A stretch of 64,000 bases of DNA from an uncultured Polaribacter sp. (GCA_943788865.1 CALSRX010000005.1:62001-126000); one strand, 5' to 3'; counted from the stretch's first letter, positions 36,816-47,245 are shown. A program made the numbers and translations. The notes: generated by a model not told the origin, from the letters alone.

Positions 36816-37906
36816 TGCGTAGGTTTTGAAAAAGTATTGGAGATAAAGATAGTAAATTGAAATAGAAGCAGAAAAATTTCTAAAAAAGGCAAAAAGAAAA
36901 CAATGTTTTTCTCTTGTAACCGTTTAGCTGATAGACCAAAAACTAAAAATAAGCCAATAAAATAGACAATTATAATTGGTGTAATGAGTTTCCAATTCAT
37001 AAAAAAGAAAAGGACTATTGAAGAAAAATAAACCAATAATTTACTTATAAAATACAATCCTAAAAAAATTTTGTGTTTCAATTTATAATACGAAGACGTA
37101 GAGACGTGTCTCCTTTTTTGACGAAACCATTCTTTTAAAGTTAATGGCGGATTTGAAGTTGTAAAGCTATCTTCTTCCAAACAAATTGCAGTATTTGAGT
37201 TTGTTGCTGCTTCTTGTATAAACAGATCATCATCACCAGATTTTACTTGAATATGATTGATGAAACCTTTTGTTTTAAAAAAATTACTTTTTGTATACGC
37301 CAAATTTCTTCCAACACCCATATATGGAGAACCTAATTTTGCATAACTAAAATATTGAACAGCAGTAAGTAAGGTTTCAAATCGCACCAAAAGATTTACA
37401 AAAGTGTCGAATGTTTTGTAATTGCCATAACCAAGTACAATTGATTTTTCTGTAGAAAATTTCTGTGCCATATGCTGTATCCAAAATAGAGATACTGGTT
37501 TGCAATCTGCGTCTGTAAATAATAGATGCTCGTTTTTCGCAGCTTTAATTCCGAGTGTTAACGCATATTTTTTATTTCCCCAAAAAGCTTCGTTATTTTG
37601 AACGTTGACAATCTTAATATTTGAGTGCTTTTTTTTAAACGATTCCATTACTTCTAAAGTGTTATCTGAGGAAGCATCGTTAATTAAAACAATTTCGAAA
37701 TTCGAATAGTTTTGATTGATGATACTGGGTAGAAATTCTTTTAAATTTTTAGCTTCATTTTTGGCACATATAATAACTGAAACAGGAATCTCATCAGTTA
37801 ATTGATCCTCTTTTTTTAAAAAAAGAATTGAAAAAAAGCAAAAAAAATAAATAAGTTGTATTGCAGTTGTTGCTACTAAAACTTAGAAAAAAACTGTAAT
37901 AATCAT
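36806..37906 (-). pseudogene. Family 2 glycosyltransferase with an in-frame stop at codon 8
   Basis: From the ATG at 37906 the frame reads MIITVFF, a TAA (37883-37885), then VLVATTAIQLIYFF (membrane helix) and IPVSVIICAKNEAKNLKEFL, INDASSDNTLEVMESF of a GT-A domain. Next come KIVNVQNNEAFWGNKKYALT, the metal motif TDADCKP, SGDDDLFIQEAA, RQKRRHVS (QxxRW-like) and two or three C-terminal helices. About 366 codons. The only later start, 37648, would remove the first 86 codons and the nucleotide-binding strand. So either a real nonsense mutation or a base error. It overlaps the sigma-factor gene by ten bases. Confidence 0.75.
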
Positions 37907-37920
37907 AGGGTAAAAACTAA

Positions 37921-38124
37921 TTATTTGTGTTGAGGTTCTGCACAGTTGTCAAATTGATCTGGAGTTTTTCCGCAAAAGCCACAAGCTTCACCAGATTCGT
38001 TTAGCATTGGGTTTTGGCTAGCGCAAGTTCCAGCAAATTTTCCATCTTTTTTTGCCCAAATTTTAATGGCTATTCCTGCAAATGCTAATCCTAATAAACC
38101 TATGGTAAGTAAAATAAGTTTCAT
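37921..38124 (-). CDS. Small membrane-anchored protein with Cys-rich tail
   Basis: 67 residues from ATG 38124; the upstream ATG at 38145 adds seven unlikely residues. One membrane helix (MKLILLTIGLLGLAFAGIAI) followed by a polar tail with four or so cysteines (GTCASQNP, EACGFCGKTPDQFDNC). Similar short proteins are widespread in flavobacteria, with no known role. The Cys-x-x-Cys could bind metal. It lies 14 bases before the glycosyltransferase start, perhaps as the first gene of that transcript. Confidence 0.8.
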   Translation of the reverse strand: MKLILLTIGLLGLAFAGIAIKIWAKKDGKFAGTCASQNPMLNESGEACGFCGKTPDQFDNCAEPQHK

Positions 38125-38275
38125 TGTAAAATATTGATAGCGCAAAGATACTTATTATTAAAAAAAGTAACTAAAAAAATGCGTTAAAGTATTTGATTTT
38201 TTAAGTTAACACAAATGGATTTTAAATTTTTTAAAGGCGAAAAATTTTCATCACCATTTAAAAATAATTAAAAGA

Positions 38276-38320
38276 TAAAGTAGGGTATTTTAAAAGTAAA
38301 CTGTTTTATATAAAAAACCA
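38276..38320 (+). promoter_or_regulatory. Shared upstream element, copy at the YHYH gene
   Basis: TAAAGTAGGGTATTT is identical to 57190-57204, and the next 24 bases agree at 18 positions, ending TTATATAAA in both. It ends a few bases before the ATG. Both downstream genes code for exported lipoproteins. Neither has a TAnnTTTG box, so this may be a promoter for an alternative sigma factor or an operator. Confidence 0.55.
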
Positions 38321-38326
38321 ATCATT

Positions 38327-39097
38327 ATGAAAAAATTTTCAATTTTAAAAGTTGCATCAGTAACTTTACTTTTAATAGTTGGATTGATGTCTTGTGGTTC
38401 AACATCAGAAGATGAAACTACAGATACAACAGCAACTCAATATGATATTTCGCCAATTTTATCGAAATTTTCAGGTACGGGATTAACAGTTTCCGTAAAT
38501 GCGAACTCTGTTACGTTTACAACACAAAATTTGCCAAATCATAAAAGCCCGTATTGGCCAACAAACAATGCGTTGTATGAAGCTTATAACGGAACTAATG
38601 GTAATTTTAATATCAATCCAAATAGAATTAGTTCTCAAAACATTTCTATTACAGTTCCATTGAACCCTTCTGAAGCAAGTACTAAACAAGCAACATCTTT
38701 AGGTCCAATTGGGGTTTCTGTAAATGGAGTTGTTTTTTACAATCAATATGCAGGGCCTAACAATCAGGCTTTGACAAATGAGATTAATAGTTTTGATCAA
38801 TTTTTAGGACACCCACAACAATCTGGACAATACCATTATCATGTTGAGCCAACCTATTTAACAGGTCAGTTTGGAGATAGTGCTTTCTTAGGATTGCTTG
38901 CAGATGGTTTTCCGGTTTACGGACCCATTGAAAATGGTAAAACAATTACAAATTCAGATTTAGACGCTTATCATGGGCATACAAGTGCAACGGTTGATTT
39001 TCCTAGTGGGATTTATCATTATCATATTACACCAAATGAAGATCCATACATAAATGGAAACGGTTTTTATGGCACACCTGGAAACATAACGCAATAA
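38327..39097 (+). CDS. YHYH-domain lipoprotein
   Basis: 256 residues. Lipoprotein signal ends LLLIVGLMSCGS. The YHYH domain shows twice the motif that names it: GQYHYHVEPTYLTG and GIYHYHITPNEDPY, with GLLADGFPVYGPIENG between them. The histidine pairs may bind metal, but the role is unknown. It is followed closely by a YwqK-type protein (4 bases) and a SCO-type copper protein, forming one likely operon of exported proteins. Confidence 0.88.
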   Translation: MKKFSILKVASVTLLLIVGLMSCGSTSEDETTDTTATQYDISPILSKFSGTGLTVSVNANSVTFTTQNLPNHKSPYWPTNNALYEAYNGTNGNFNINPNRISSQNISITVPLNPSEASTKQATSLGPIGVSVNGVVFYNQYAGPNNQALTNEINSFDQFLGHPQQSGQYHYHVEPTYLTGQFGDSAFLGLLADGFPVYGPIENGKTITNSDLDAYHGHTSATVDFPSGIYHYHITPNEDPYINGNGFYGTPGNITQ

Positions 39098-39101
39098 AAA
39101 A

Positions 39102-39653
39102 TTGAAAAAATTTGTATACATATTAATCTGTTTTAGTTTGTTTTCATGTAAACAAAAAGTCAGGGGACAATTAATTTTATTAGCAGAAAACAAACAATTA
39201 AGTACTCGAAATGGTGTGTTGTATTATAATGATATGCCATTTGAGGGTACATTAAAAAGTTTTGATGAAGTAAATCAAACAAGTAATGTTACAACCTATA
39301 TAAACGGCCAAAAAGATGGAGAAGAAAAAAAATGGTATACAAATTCTGTTTTAGCAGAAGTACGTTATTATCAAAACGGAGAGAAAGTTGGGATACACAA
39401 AGCTTGGTTTACAAACGGACAACAAAAATTTGAATATCCTTACAGCCAAAATGGGGTATATCATGGTACGATGAAAGAATGGTATACGAACGGGCAGCTG
39501 GTTAAAGAATTTAATTATATAAACGGAAGAGAATCGGGAACTCAAAAAATGTGGTTGTCGAATGGAAATATCAGAGCAAATTACACTGTTGTAAATGGGG
39601 AAAGGTTTGGGCTTATCGGATTAAAAAAATGTTATTCAGTAAAAACAAAATGA
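39102..39653 (+). CDS. YwqK-family MORN-like repeat lipoprotein
   Basis: 183 residues from a TTG start (KKFVYILICFSLFSC, lipoprotein cysteine). Four or five repeats of the form W(Y/F)xNGxxxxExxYxNGxxxG: EKKWYTNSVLAEVRYYQNGE, HKAWFTNGQQKFEYPYSQNG, KEWYTNGQLVKEFNYINGRE, KMWLSNGNIRANYTVVNGE. Databases often call these antitoxins after YwqK; there is no toxin here and the export signal speaks against it. Its stop overlaps the next start (ATGATG). Confidence 0.82.
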   Translation: MKKFVYILICFSLFSCKQKVRGQLILLAENKQLSTRNGVLYYNDMPFEGTLKSFDEVNQTSNVTTYINGQKDGEEKKWYTNSVLAEVRYYQNGEKVGIHKAWFTNGQQKFEYPYSQNGVYHGTMKEWYTNGQLVKEFNYINGRESGTQKMWLSNGNIRANYTVVNGERFGLIGLKKCYSVKTK

Positions 39654-40303
39654 TGAAAAATAATATATACATACTACTTGCAATACTGATGTTTTTTGCA
39701 TGTAAAACAGAACAAAAAATTGACAAAGAAGTAACATTGCCTTTTTTTAACTCAGCATTATTTACTCCTGAATGGATTTCTGAAAATGCAACAAATTACA
39801 AAGCGATTCATAAAATTCCAGCTTTCGAATTTACAAACCAAGAAGGAGAGAAGGTAACGAATCAAACTTACGAAGGGAAAATTTATGTTGCTGATTTTTT
39901 CTTTACTTCTTGCCCTGGTATTTGCCCAAGATTAGCAAAAAATATGGGAGCTTTACAAGAAGTATTTAAAAATGATAAAGATGTTTTATTCTTATCACAT
40001 TCAGTAACTCCCGAAAAAGATTCTGTTTCGGTATTAAAAGAATACGGAATTGAAAACAAGGTCAATCTAGAAAAATGGAATTTAGTTACTGGGAATAAAA
40101 AAGAAATATATACGATTGCTAGACAAGGCTATTTTGCAGATGAAGATTTTGTAAAAACACAAGATGAAGATGCTTTTATTCACACAGAAAACTTTGTATT
40201 GATAGATAAAAAAGGTAGAATTAGAGGTGTTTATAATGGTACCTTAGCTGTTGAAAAAGATCGAATAATAAGACATATTGAGTTGCTAAAAAAAGAAGTT
40301 TAA
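39650..40303 (+). CDS. SCO1/SenC-family copper-binding protein
   Basis: About 217 residues. The start at 39650 (or 39653) gives a lipoprotein signal (NNIYILLAILMFFAC); the longer frame from 39551 only shadows the previous gene. Thioredoxin fold with the copper ligands Cys-x-x-x-Cys in FFTSCPGICPRLAKN and the distant His in FIHTENFVLIDKKG. SCO proteins deliver copper to, or reduce, the CuA site of cytochrome oxidase. Its last four bases overlap the end of the convergent murB. Confidence 0.9.
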   Translation: MMKNNIYILLAILMFFACKTEQKIDKEVTLPFFNSALFTPEWISENATNYKAIHKIPAFEFTNQEGEKVTNQTYEGKIYVADFFFTSCPGICPRLAKNMGALQEVFKNDKDVLFLSHSVTPEKDSVSVLKEYGIENKVNLEKWNLVTGNKKEIYTIARQGYFADEDFVKTQDEDAFIHTENFVLIDKKGRIRGVYNGTLAVEKDRIIRHIELLKKEV

Positions 40304-41307
40304 ATAATATTAACTTCGATTTCTAAATCAATTTTAAATTTATTAAAAACAGTTTGTTGAATGCTTTTGCCTAGATTGTAAATTTCTAAACCAGAAGCAT
40401 TTGCGTAATTTACCAAAACCAATGCTTGCTTTTCATGCACCCCAGCATCACCAAAACGTTTGCCTTTAAATCCGCATTGTTCTACCAGCCAACCAGCAGG
40501 AACTTTTGTAGTAGCTTCTGAAATTTTATAACTAGGAATTGCTGGGTATTCTTTTTGTAATTGTGAAAATTGCTCAGTAGAAATGACAGGGTTTTTAAAA
40601 AAGCTTCCACTATTTCCAATTTCTTTTGGGTCTGGAAGTTTTGATTTTCTAATAGAGATAACCGCATCAGAAACATCTTTGATCGTAGGATTTGTAATCT
40701 TTTTTTCTTGTAAAGCAACTTCAATCGCTCCGTAAGAAGTATTTAGTTGGTGATTTGTTTTCGTTAGCTCAAAACTTACCGAAGTAATAATGTACTTTCC
40801 TTTTACATCGTTTTTAAAAATTGAATTTCGGTATCCAAACTGGCATTCTGCATTAGCGAAAGTAATTAATTTACCGGTTTCAATTTCAATTGCTTCTACT
40901 TTGGTGATGGTGTCTTTGACTTCTACTCCGTAAGCTCCAATGTTTTGAATAGGGCAAGTGCCAACATTACCAGGAATTAAAGAGAGGTTTTCTAATCCGC
41001 CATAATCTTGAGAAATACACCACAACACAAACTCATGCCAATTTTCTCCAGAATTAACTGTTAAGTGAACAGTATTTTTGTTTTCTCTGTCGATTGAAAT
41101 TCCTTTGATGTTTATCAATACAACAAGTTTTTCAATGTCTTTCGTCAGCAAAATATTGCTACCTCCAGATAACAGGAACAAGTCTTTTTCTGTCTTTAAA
41201 AGTTGTTGTAAGTCATAAAAAGAATCAATAGAAACAAAACGTTTGGCATAACATTCTACACCAAACGTATTGTATTCTTTTAAAGATATGTTGTTTAAAA
41301 TGGTCAC
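40300..41307 (-). CDS. murB: MurB, UDP-N-acetylenolpyruvoylglucosamine reductase
   Basis: 335 residues, FAD enzyme that makes UDP-N-acetylmuramic acid for the cell wall. FAD-binding text FLLSGGSNILLTKDIEKLVV and LSLIPGNVGTCPIQNIGAYG, the substrate Tyr-Arg in GYRNSIFK, catalytic Ser in GNSGSFFKNPVIS, and C-terminal DAGVHEKQALVLVNYANASG. Type I layout with an intact third domain. Its start is one base within the aminotransferase stop, so the two are translated from one message. Confidence 0.95.
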   Translation of the reverse strand: MTILNNISLKEYNTFGVECYAKRFVSIDSFYDLQQLLKTEKDLFLLSGGSNILLTKDIEKLVVLINIKGISIDRENKNTVHLTVNSGENWHEFVLWCISQDYGGLENLSLIPGNVGTCPIQNIGAYGVEVKDTITKVEAIEIETGKLITFANAECQFGYRNSIFKNDVKGKYIITSVSFELTKTNHQLNTSYGAIEVALQEKKITNPTIKDVSDAVISIRKSKLPDPKEIGNSGSFFKNPVISTEQFSQLQKEYPAIPSYKISEATTKVPAGWLVEQCGFKGKRFGDAGVHEKQALVLVNYANASGLEIYNLGKSIQQTVFNKFKIDLEIEVNII

Positions 41308-42497
41308 TAATCTTTATACACTTTTAAAGCTTCTTTTAAAATGTTAATTGCTTTTTTTAAACTTTCATTATTTAAAACATAGGCAATTCTAATTTGATTT
41401 AAACCAACGCCAGGTGTTGAGTAAAATCCTGCAGCAGGAGCAACCATCACAGTTTCACCATTCACATCAAAAGACTCTAATAGCCATTTTGCAAAATCGT
41501 CAGCATTTTTTACTGGTAACTCCACGATACAATAAAAGGCACCTTTTGGTTTTGCTACTTTTATGCCTTCAATTTTTTGTAAGCCCTCTATTAATGTGTT
41601 TCTTCGGCTAACGTATTCTTCTTTAACTTCATCAAAATAACTTTGTGGAGTTTCTAAGGCTGCTTCTGAAGCAATTTGCGCTAATGTTGGCGGACTTAAT
41701 CTTGCTTGAGCAAATTTTAAAGCTGTTTTAATAACTTCTTTGTTTTTTGACACCAAACAACCTATTCTTGCGCCACACATGCTATATCTTTTCGATACAG
41801 AGTCAATAATAATAGCATTTTCAGTTAAACTTTCTTCTTGTAAAATTGAATAGTGCTCTATGCCATCATAAGCAAATTCTCTATACACTTCATCAGAAAT
41901 TAAAAACAAATCGTGTTTTTTAACAATGGCTGCTAATTTTTGAATTTCTTCTTTACTATAGATGTATCCAGTTGGATTTCCTGGATTACAAATCAAGATA
42001 GCTTTTGTTTTTGGAGAAATTAATTTTTCAAATTCTTCTATAGGAGGCAATGCAAAATTGTCTTCAATTTTTGAAATAACCGGAACAACATTTACTCCGG
42101 AAGCAACAGAAAAACCGTTGTAGTTTGCATAGAAAGGTTCAGGAATAATAATTTCATCATCAACATCCATAATACTTCCAAAAGCAAAAAGTAATGCTTC
42201 ACTACCACCTGTTGTAACTATTATATCATCATGTTTAACATGAATGTTATGTTTGCTGTAATAGTTAGCTATTTTTGTTCTATAGGCTTCTGAACCTTCA
42301 GATCTGGTATAGGCAATTGTTGTTAATGAATGAACTGAAACTGCATCTAATGCAACCTGAGGTGTTTTAATATCAGGTTGTCCAATGTTTAAATGATATA
42401 CTGTTTTGCCTTGTTTATATGCGTTTTCTGCATAGGGCACCAATTTACGAATTGGTGATTCTGGCATTAAAGTTCCTTTCTTAGAAATTAAAGGCAT
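41307..42497 (-). CDS. Class I/II pyridoxal-phosphate aminotransferase
   Basis: 396 residues, fold type I. Marks: NIGQPDIKTPQVALDAV at the start, TTGGSEALLFAFGSIMDVDD (cofactor phosphate region), CNPGNPTGYIYSKEEIQKLA, ISDEVYREFAYDG, PLP lysine in IDSVSKRYSMCGARIGC, and the C-terminal RIAYVLNNES arginine. Resembles aspartate/aromatic or branched-chain aminotransferases (AspC/PatA-like); substrate uncertain. First gene of a pair with murB. Confidence 0.88.
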   Translation of the reverse strand: MPLISKKGTLMPESPIRKLVPYAENAYKQGKTVYHLNIGQPDIKTPQVALDAVSVHSLTTIAYTRSEGSEAYRTKIANYYSKHNIHVKHDDIIVTTGGSEALLFAFGSIMDVDDEIIIPEPFYANYNGFSVASGVNVVPVISKIEDNFALPPIEEFEKLISPKTKAILICNPGNPTGYIYSKEEIQKLAAIVKKHDLFLISDEVYREFAYDGIEHYSILQEESLTENAIIIDSVSKRYSMCGARIGCLVSKNKEVIKTALKFAQARLSPPTLAQIASEAALETPQSYFDEVKEEYVSRRNTLIEGLQKIEGIKVAKPKGAFYCIVELPVKNADDFAKWLLESFDVNGETVMVAPAAGFYSTPGVGLNQIRIAYVLNNESLKKAINILKEALKVYKD

Positions 42498-42670
42498 AGT
42501 TTATGAATTTGATTAGTTAAATGTAAAGCAAATTTCTGAATTTATTTTTAAAATCCCGTTGCGTTTGGCATTTCTTTTTTAAGACAGGCAAAAGGTAAAA
42601 TATTTACTAAAATGCTATTAAATATTTCCTAAAAGCTATTATAGATTAAGTGGTTATGTATTTAATTGAA

Positions 42671-42678
42671 TAAATTTG
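42671..42678 (+). promoter_or_regulatory. -7 box deciding the aspartyl protease start
   Basis: TAAATTTG. A transcript from here begins near 42684, so the ATG-less frame start at 42676 is excluded and the TTG at 42712 is favoured. Confidence 0.5.
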
Positions 42679-42711
42679 TATATTAGATATAATTATAAAA
42701 CATCCTTTTTT

Positions 42712-44067
42712 TTGATAAAAAAACATTACTTATTTTTTTTTCTTTTAGTTGCTTTTACGTTTACAGCTAAATCTCAATCTGAATCTCAGTTTGGTTTTTT
42801 TAGATCCAACCAGAAAGAACAATTTGTGAGGTTTAATCTTATTAATAACTTAATTGTAATTCCGTTAGAAGTAAATGGGAAACAGTTGTCTTTTATTTTA
42901 GATACGGGTGTTAATAAAACCATTCTTTTTAGTTTGTCAGAAAATGATAGCCTTGGTTTAAGAGATGTTAAAAAAATTTCTTTGCAAGGTTTAGGAAAAG
43001 GAAAGCCACTGGAGGCTTTAATATCAACAAATAACACTTTAAAAATTAAAGATTTTGTTGGTGAAAATCAAGAAATTTATGTGATCCTGAAAGACCGATT
43101 TGATGTTTCGGGTAAAATGGGGGTTACTGTTCACGGAATTATAGGTTATCAACTATTTAAAGATGCGATTGTACACATCAACTATTTAACAAAACGAGTT
43201 TATTTTTACAATCCGCAATTTTACACCTATGATAAGTGTAGAAAATGTCAAACATTTCCTTTGCAATTCTATAGGAACAAACCTTATATAGATGCTAAAA
43301 TACAATTAGATACAGTTGGAAATACACAAACAGATGTGAAATTATTGATAGACTCTGGTGGTTCTGAATCGATTTGGCTATTTGAAAATTCTAAAAAGGA
43401 AATTCAAACCCCTATTAAACACTTTAAAGGTGTTTTAGGGGAAGGAATTAGCGGTACCATTTATGGTAAAAAAAGTAGAATTAAACAAATTTCAATCGGA
43501 ACTTTTAAGATCAAAGAACCTACAGTTTCATTTTTAGACTCTACATCTACTTTTTATGCAAGGCGTTTTAGAGAACGTAATGGAAGTATTGGAGGTAATA
43601 TTTTAAAACGATTTAAAATATGGGTAGATTATAAAAACAAAACAATTACCTTAAAAAAGAGCGGTTCGTTTAGAGGTGGTTTTCAATACAATATGAGTGG
43701 TTTAGATGTTGTTTACAATGGAAAAATTTTAGTTAAAGAAAAACAATCTTCAACATTTTCAGATGCTTATTCTAGTGGAAAGTCAGAAACTACAAATACA
43801 AAAACAGTCTCAATAATTTCTACTTATGCCTATAGGTTTAAACCTTCTTATAAAATAAAACATGTCTTAAAAAATTCGCCAGCTGATTTGGCCGGATTAC
43901 AAGTAGATGATGTGATTTTAAGTATTAATGGAATTAAAGCTCATCAGTTAACATTAAAGGAGTTGTTAGGTAAGTTTCAAGCAGGCCATAACAAAAGAAT
44001 AACCCTGGTTGTAGAAAGAGCAAAAGTTGATATGAAATTCCATTTTAACTTAGTAAAAAGAATCTAG
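42712..44067 (+). CDS. Retropepsin-like aspartyl protease with C-terminal PDZ domain
   Basis: About 451 residues from a likely TTG start, which opens a signal peptide (IKKHYLFFFLLVAFTFTAKS). Two aspartyl-protease halves: FILDTGVNKTILF near residue 65 and LLIDSGGSESIWLF near residue 215, each with the D-T/S-G triad. The last 80 residues form a PDZ domain (HVLKNSPADLAGLQVDDVIL, SINGIKAHQLTLKELLG). A secreted or periplasmic protease that may bind C-termini of substrates. Single gene; convergent with DUF1573. Confidence 0.88.
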   Translation: MIKKHYLFFFLLVAFTFTAKSQSESQFGFFRSNQKEQFVRFNLINNLIVIPLEVNGKQLSFILDTGVNKTILFSLSENDSLGLRDVKKISLQGLGKGKPLEALISTNNTLKIKDFVGENQEIYVILKDRFDVSGKMGVTVHGIIGYQLFKDAIVHINYLTKRVYFYNPQFYTYDKCRKCQTFPLQFYRNKPYIDAKIQLDTVGNTQTDVKLLIDSGGSESIWLFENSKKEIQTPIKHFKGVLGEGISGTIYGKKSRIKQISIGTFKIKEPTVSFLDSTSTFYARRFRERNGSIGGNILKRFKIWVDYKNKTITLKKSGSFRGGFQYNMSGLDVVYNGKILVKEKQSSTFSDAYSSGKSETTNTKTVSIISTYAYRFKPSYKIKHVLKNSPADLAGLQVDDVILSINGIKAHQLTLKELLGKFQAGHNKRITLVVERAKVDMKFHFNLVKRI

Positions 44068-44071
44068 TAAC

Positions 44072-44461
44072 TTAAGATTTTTTTACCACAAAACCTTTAA
44101 TTCGTATTCTTTTAATACTATTTTTCGCATTAGATGTTATGGTAATCATTTTAGAAAAACCACCTAAAATAGAAGTGTTATAAACAACTTCAACAACCCC
44201 TTTTTCACCTGGCATAATTGGACCATCAGGTTTTGTTGGAACTGTACATCCACAAGAGGCTTTTATATTAGAAATAATTAATGGACTTTTACCAACATTA
44301 ACAAATTCAAAAATTCGTTTTCCGTCTGATTTATGCTCAATTTTACCATAATCAATAAGTTCTGTAGTGAATTTAAATTCAGCTTTGTTTGATGCTGTAT
44401 TTTGAGAATAACTACTCATAGTTAAATTAACTAAAAAAAGAAGTAAAATAGATTTTTTCAT
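44072..44461 (-). CDS. DUF1573-domain exported protein
   Basis: 129 residues with signal peptide (MKKSILLLFLVNLTMSSYSQ). One immunoglobulin-like DUF1573 domain: FTTELIDYGKIEHKSDGKRI, then SNIKASCGCTVPTKPDGPIM and NTSILGGFSKMITITSNAKN. The CGCT pair of cysteines is characteristic. Common in Bacteroidota, function unknown. Five bases from the convergent protease gene. Confidence 0.88.
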   Translation of the reverse strand: MKKSILLLFLVNLTMSSYSQNTASNKAEFKFTTELIDYGKIEHKSDGKRIFEFVNVGKSPLIISNIKASCGCTVPTKPDGPIMPGEKGVVEVVYNTSILGGFSKMITITSNAKNSIKRIRIKGFVVKKS

Positions 44462-44544
44462 CGGATTAAATTTTAGGTAAAAGTAGGTTTTTAATCTTAT
44501 AATTAAAAATTCAAATACAACTTTCCTGTTATTAGATATAGTTG

Positions 44545-44552
44545 TATTTTTG
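44545..44552 (+). promoter_or_regulatory. -7 box for valS
   Basis: TATTTTTG followed by C, about 30 bases before the valS ATG. No clear TTTG at -33. Confidence 0.55.
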
Positions 44553-44582
44553 CTCTTTATATCTCAAAAATAAAGCCAAAGA

Positions 44583-47228
44583 ATGGAAATTCCATCTAAA
44601 TATATTGCAACAAGTGTAGAAAGTAAATGGTACGATTACTGGATGAAAAACAATTATTTCCATTCAACACCTGATGAAAGAGAGCCGTATACCATTGTAA
44701 TTCCACCACCAAACGTAACCGGAGTTTTACATATGGGGCATATGTTGAATAATACCATCCAAGATGTGTTAATTCGTCATGCTCGTTTACAAGGTAAAAA
44801 TGCCTGTTGGGTTCCTGGTACAGACCATGCATCTATTGCAACAGAAGCAAAGGTTGTGGCAAAGCTAAAAGAACAAGGAATTGATAAAAACGACTTGACT
44901 CGAGAAGAGTTTTTGGCACATGCATGGGAATGGAAACATGAATATGGTGGAATCATTTTAGAGCAATTAAAAAAGCTAGGATGTTCTTGTGATTGGGAAA
45001 GAACAGCTTTTACAATGGACCCAGAAATGTCTGAAGCTGTTATTAAAGTTTTTGTTGATTTATACAACAAAGGCTTAATTTACCGTGGATACAGAATGGT
45101 AAACTGGGATCCAGAAGCAAAAACAACATTGTCCGATGAAGAGGTTATTCATATTGAAAAACAAGGAAATTTATATTACTTAGAATACAAGATTGAAGGC
45201 TCAAATGACACCTTAACTATTGCAACTACCCGTCCAGAAACTATTTTTGGTGATACTGCAATTTGTATCAATCCAAATGATGATCGTTTTAGACATCTAA
45301 AAGGGAAGAAAGCAATTGTGCCTTTGTGTAATCGTGTAGTTCCAATTATTGAAGACGAATATGTAGATATTGAATTCGGAACGGGTTGTTTAAAAGTAAC
45401 GCCTGCTCATGATGAAAATGATAAAGTGTTAGGAGATAAGCACAATTTAGAAGTTATCGATATTTTTAATGAGGATGCGTCTTTAAATTCTTTCGGGTTG
45501 CATTACGAAGGCAAAGATCGTTTTGTGGTTCGTAAAGAGATTACCAAAGAATTAGAAGAAAAAGGGTTTTTAGTGAAGACAGAACAACATTTAAATAAAG
45601 TCGGAACTTCTGAAAGAACAAAAGCAATCATAGAACCAAGATTGTCAGATCAATGGTTTTTGAAAATGGAAGATTTGGTAAAACCAGCAATTGAAGCTGT
45701 TTTAGGTGATAATCCGGAGATCAATTTATATCCAAAGAAATTTGAAAACACCTATCGTCATTGGATGGAGAATATTCGCGATTGGAATATTTCTCGTCAA
45801 TTATGGTGGGGACAACAAATTCCGGCTTATTTCTACGGAGACGGAAAAGAAGATTTTGTAGTTGCTGAAAGCATCACAGAAGCATTAGTATTGGCACAGG
45901 AGAGAACTAAAAACTATAAACTAACAACTAGCGACTTGCGTCAGGATACTGACGCGCTAGATACTTGGTTTTCTTCATGGTTATGGCCAATGTCTGTTTT
46001 TGACGGAATTCGAAATCCTGAAAACGAAGAAATTAACTATTACTATCCAACCAATGATTTAGTAACTGGTCCAGATATTTTATTTTTCTGGGTAGCGCGT
46101 ATGATCATTGCAGGATATGAATACAAAGGAAAAAAACCTTTTAACAATGTGTATTTAACAGGTTTGGTACGTGATAAACAACGTAGAAAGATGTCTAAAT
46201 CACTTGGTAATTCTCCGGATGCTTTAAAATTGATTGAAGATTATGGAGCAGACGGAGTGAGAGTAGGGTTATTACTAAGTTCTGCCGCTGGAAACGACTT
46301 AATGTTTGATGAAGCTTTATGTCAACAAGGAAAACAATTTGCTAATAAAATCTGGAATGCTTTTCGTTTGGTAAAAGGTTGGGAAATTGATGAAAACTTA
46401 AAACAAGAAAGTACATCAAGTCTTGGATTGTCGTGGTATACTTTTAGATTTCAACAAGTTTTAGCAGAAATTGAAGATCATTTCTCTAAATACAGATTAT
46501 CTGATGCCTTAATGGCAATTTACAAGTTAATTTATGATGATTTTTGTGGCTGGTTGTTAGAGATTGTAAAACCGGAATACCAACAACCAATTGATCAAAA
46601 AACTTATGACGCAGTACTTAAAGCATTCGAAAATAATTTAAAAGTATTGCACCCTTTTATGCCATTCTTAACAGAAGAAATATGGCAAACTATTTCAGAG
46701 AGAACTCCAGAGGAAGCTTTGATTATCTCAGAATACCCAAAAAATAGGGAAAATGGAGTTGATGATGTTAACTTAATAAATCAATTTGATTTTGCAAAAG
46801 AAGTTATATCTGGTATTAGAACGATTAGAAAAGAAAAAAGTATATCCTTTAAAGATCCTATTATCTTAAATGTTAGGAATAATGAAAATGTAGATACAAC
46901 TTTAGACCAAATAATTAAAAAATTAACGAATGTTTCAGAAATAAACTACAATAAGTTTGAGGTTGAGGGAGCTGCTTTTAGAGTAAAGTCTAATGAATAT
47001 TTTGTGCCAATCTCTTCGGAAGAAATTGATGTAGAAGCTGAAATAGAGAAATTAACAGCAGAATTAAAACGAGCAGAAGGTTTCTTATTCGGAATTTCAA
47101 AGAAATTGTCTAATGAACGTTTTGTAAGCAACGCTCCAGAACAAGTAATTGCACTTGAACGTAAAAAAGAAGCGGATACACTAGCTAAAATTGAGACCAT
47201 CAAACATAGACTATCGAGTTTGCAATAA
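44583..47228 (+). CDS. valS: ValS, valyl-tRNA synthetase
   Basis: 881 residues. Class I signatures [12 protein letters not shown] after PPPNVTGVL, and [16 protein letters not shown]. The CP1 editing domain lies between ([17 protein letters not shown]). [15 protein letters not shown] and the zinc-free linker are usual for ValRS. The last 65 residues are a coiled coil ([20 protein letters not shown]) that binds tRNA, which separates ValRS from IleRS and LeuRS. It loads tRNA-Val in translation. Frame intact; a strong terminator follows. Confidence 0.97.
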   Translation: MEIPSKYIATSVESKWYDYWMKNNYFHSTPDEREPYTIVIPPPNVTGVLHMGHMLNNTIQDVLIRHARLQGKNACWVPGTDHASIATEAKVVAKLKEQGIDKNDLTREEFLAHAWEWKHEYGGIILEQLKKLGCSCDWERTAFTMDPEMSEAVIKVFVDLYNKGLIYRGYRMVNWDPEAKTTLSDEEVIHIEKQGNLYYLEYKIEGSNDTLTIATTRPETIFGDTAICINPNDDRFRHLKGKKAIVPLCNRVVPIIEDEYVDIEFGTGCLKVTPAHDENDKVLGDKHNLEVIDIFNEDASLNSFGLHYEGKDRFVVRKEITKELEEKGFLVKTEQHLNKVGTSERTKAIIEPRLSDQWFLKMEDLVKPAIEAVLGDNPEINLYPKKFENTYRHWMENIRDWNISRQLWWGQQIPAYFYGDGKEDFVVAESITEALVLAQERTKNYKLTTSDLRQDTDALDTWFSSWLWPMSVFDGIRNPENEEINYYYPTNDLVTGPDILFFWVARMIIAGYEYKGKKPFNNVYLTGLVRDKQRRKMSKSLGNSPDALKLIEDYGADGVRVGLLLSSAAGNDLMFDEALCQQGKQFANKIWNAFRLVKGWEIDENLKQESTSSLGLSWYTFRFQQVLAEIEDHFSKYRLSDALMAIYKLIYDDFCGWLLEIVKPEYQQPIDQKTYDAVLKAFENNLKVLHPFMPFLTEEIWQTISERTPEEALIISEYPKNRENGVDDVNLINQFDFAKEVISGIRTIRKEKSISFKDPIILNVRNNENVDTTLDQIIKKLTNVSEINYNKFEVEGAAFRVKSNEYFVPISSEEIDVEAEIEKLTAELKRAEGFLFGISKKLSNERFVSNAPEQVIALERKKEADTLAKIETIKHRLSSLQ

Positions 47229-47245
47229 TTGTAACGAAACTAAAA

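Noticed and set aside
39551..39649. Long N-terminal extension of the SCO protein
   Set aside because: It shadows the end of the YwqK gene in another frame; the signal peptide starts at 39650.
39102..39653. YwqK-family protein as an antitoxin
   Set aside because: It has a lipoprotein signal and MORN-like repeats and no toxin partner; the antitoxin label is a database name only.
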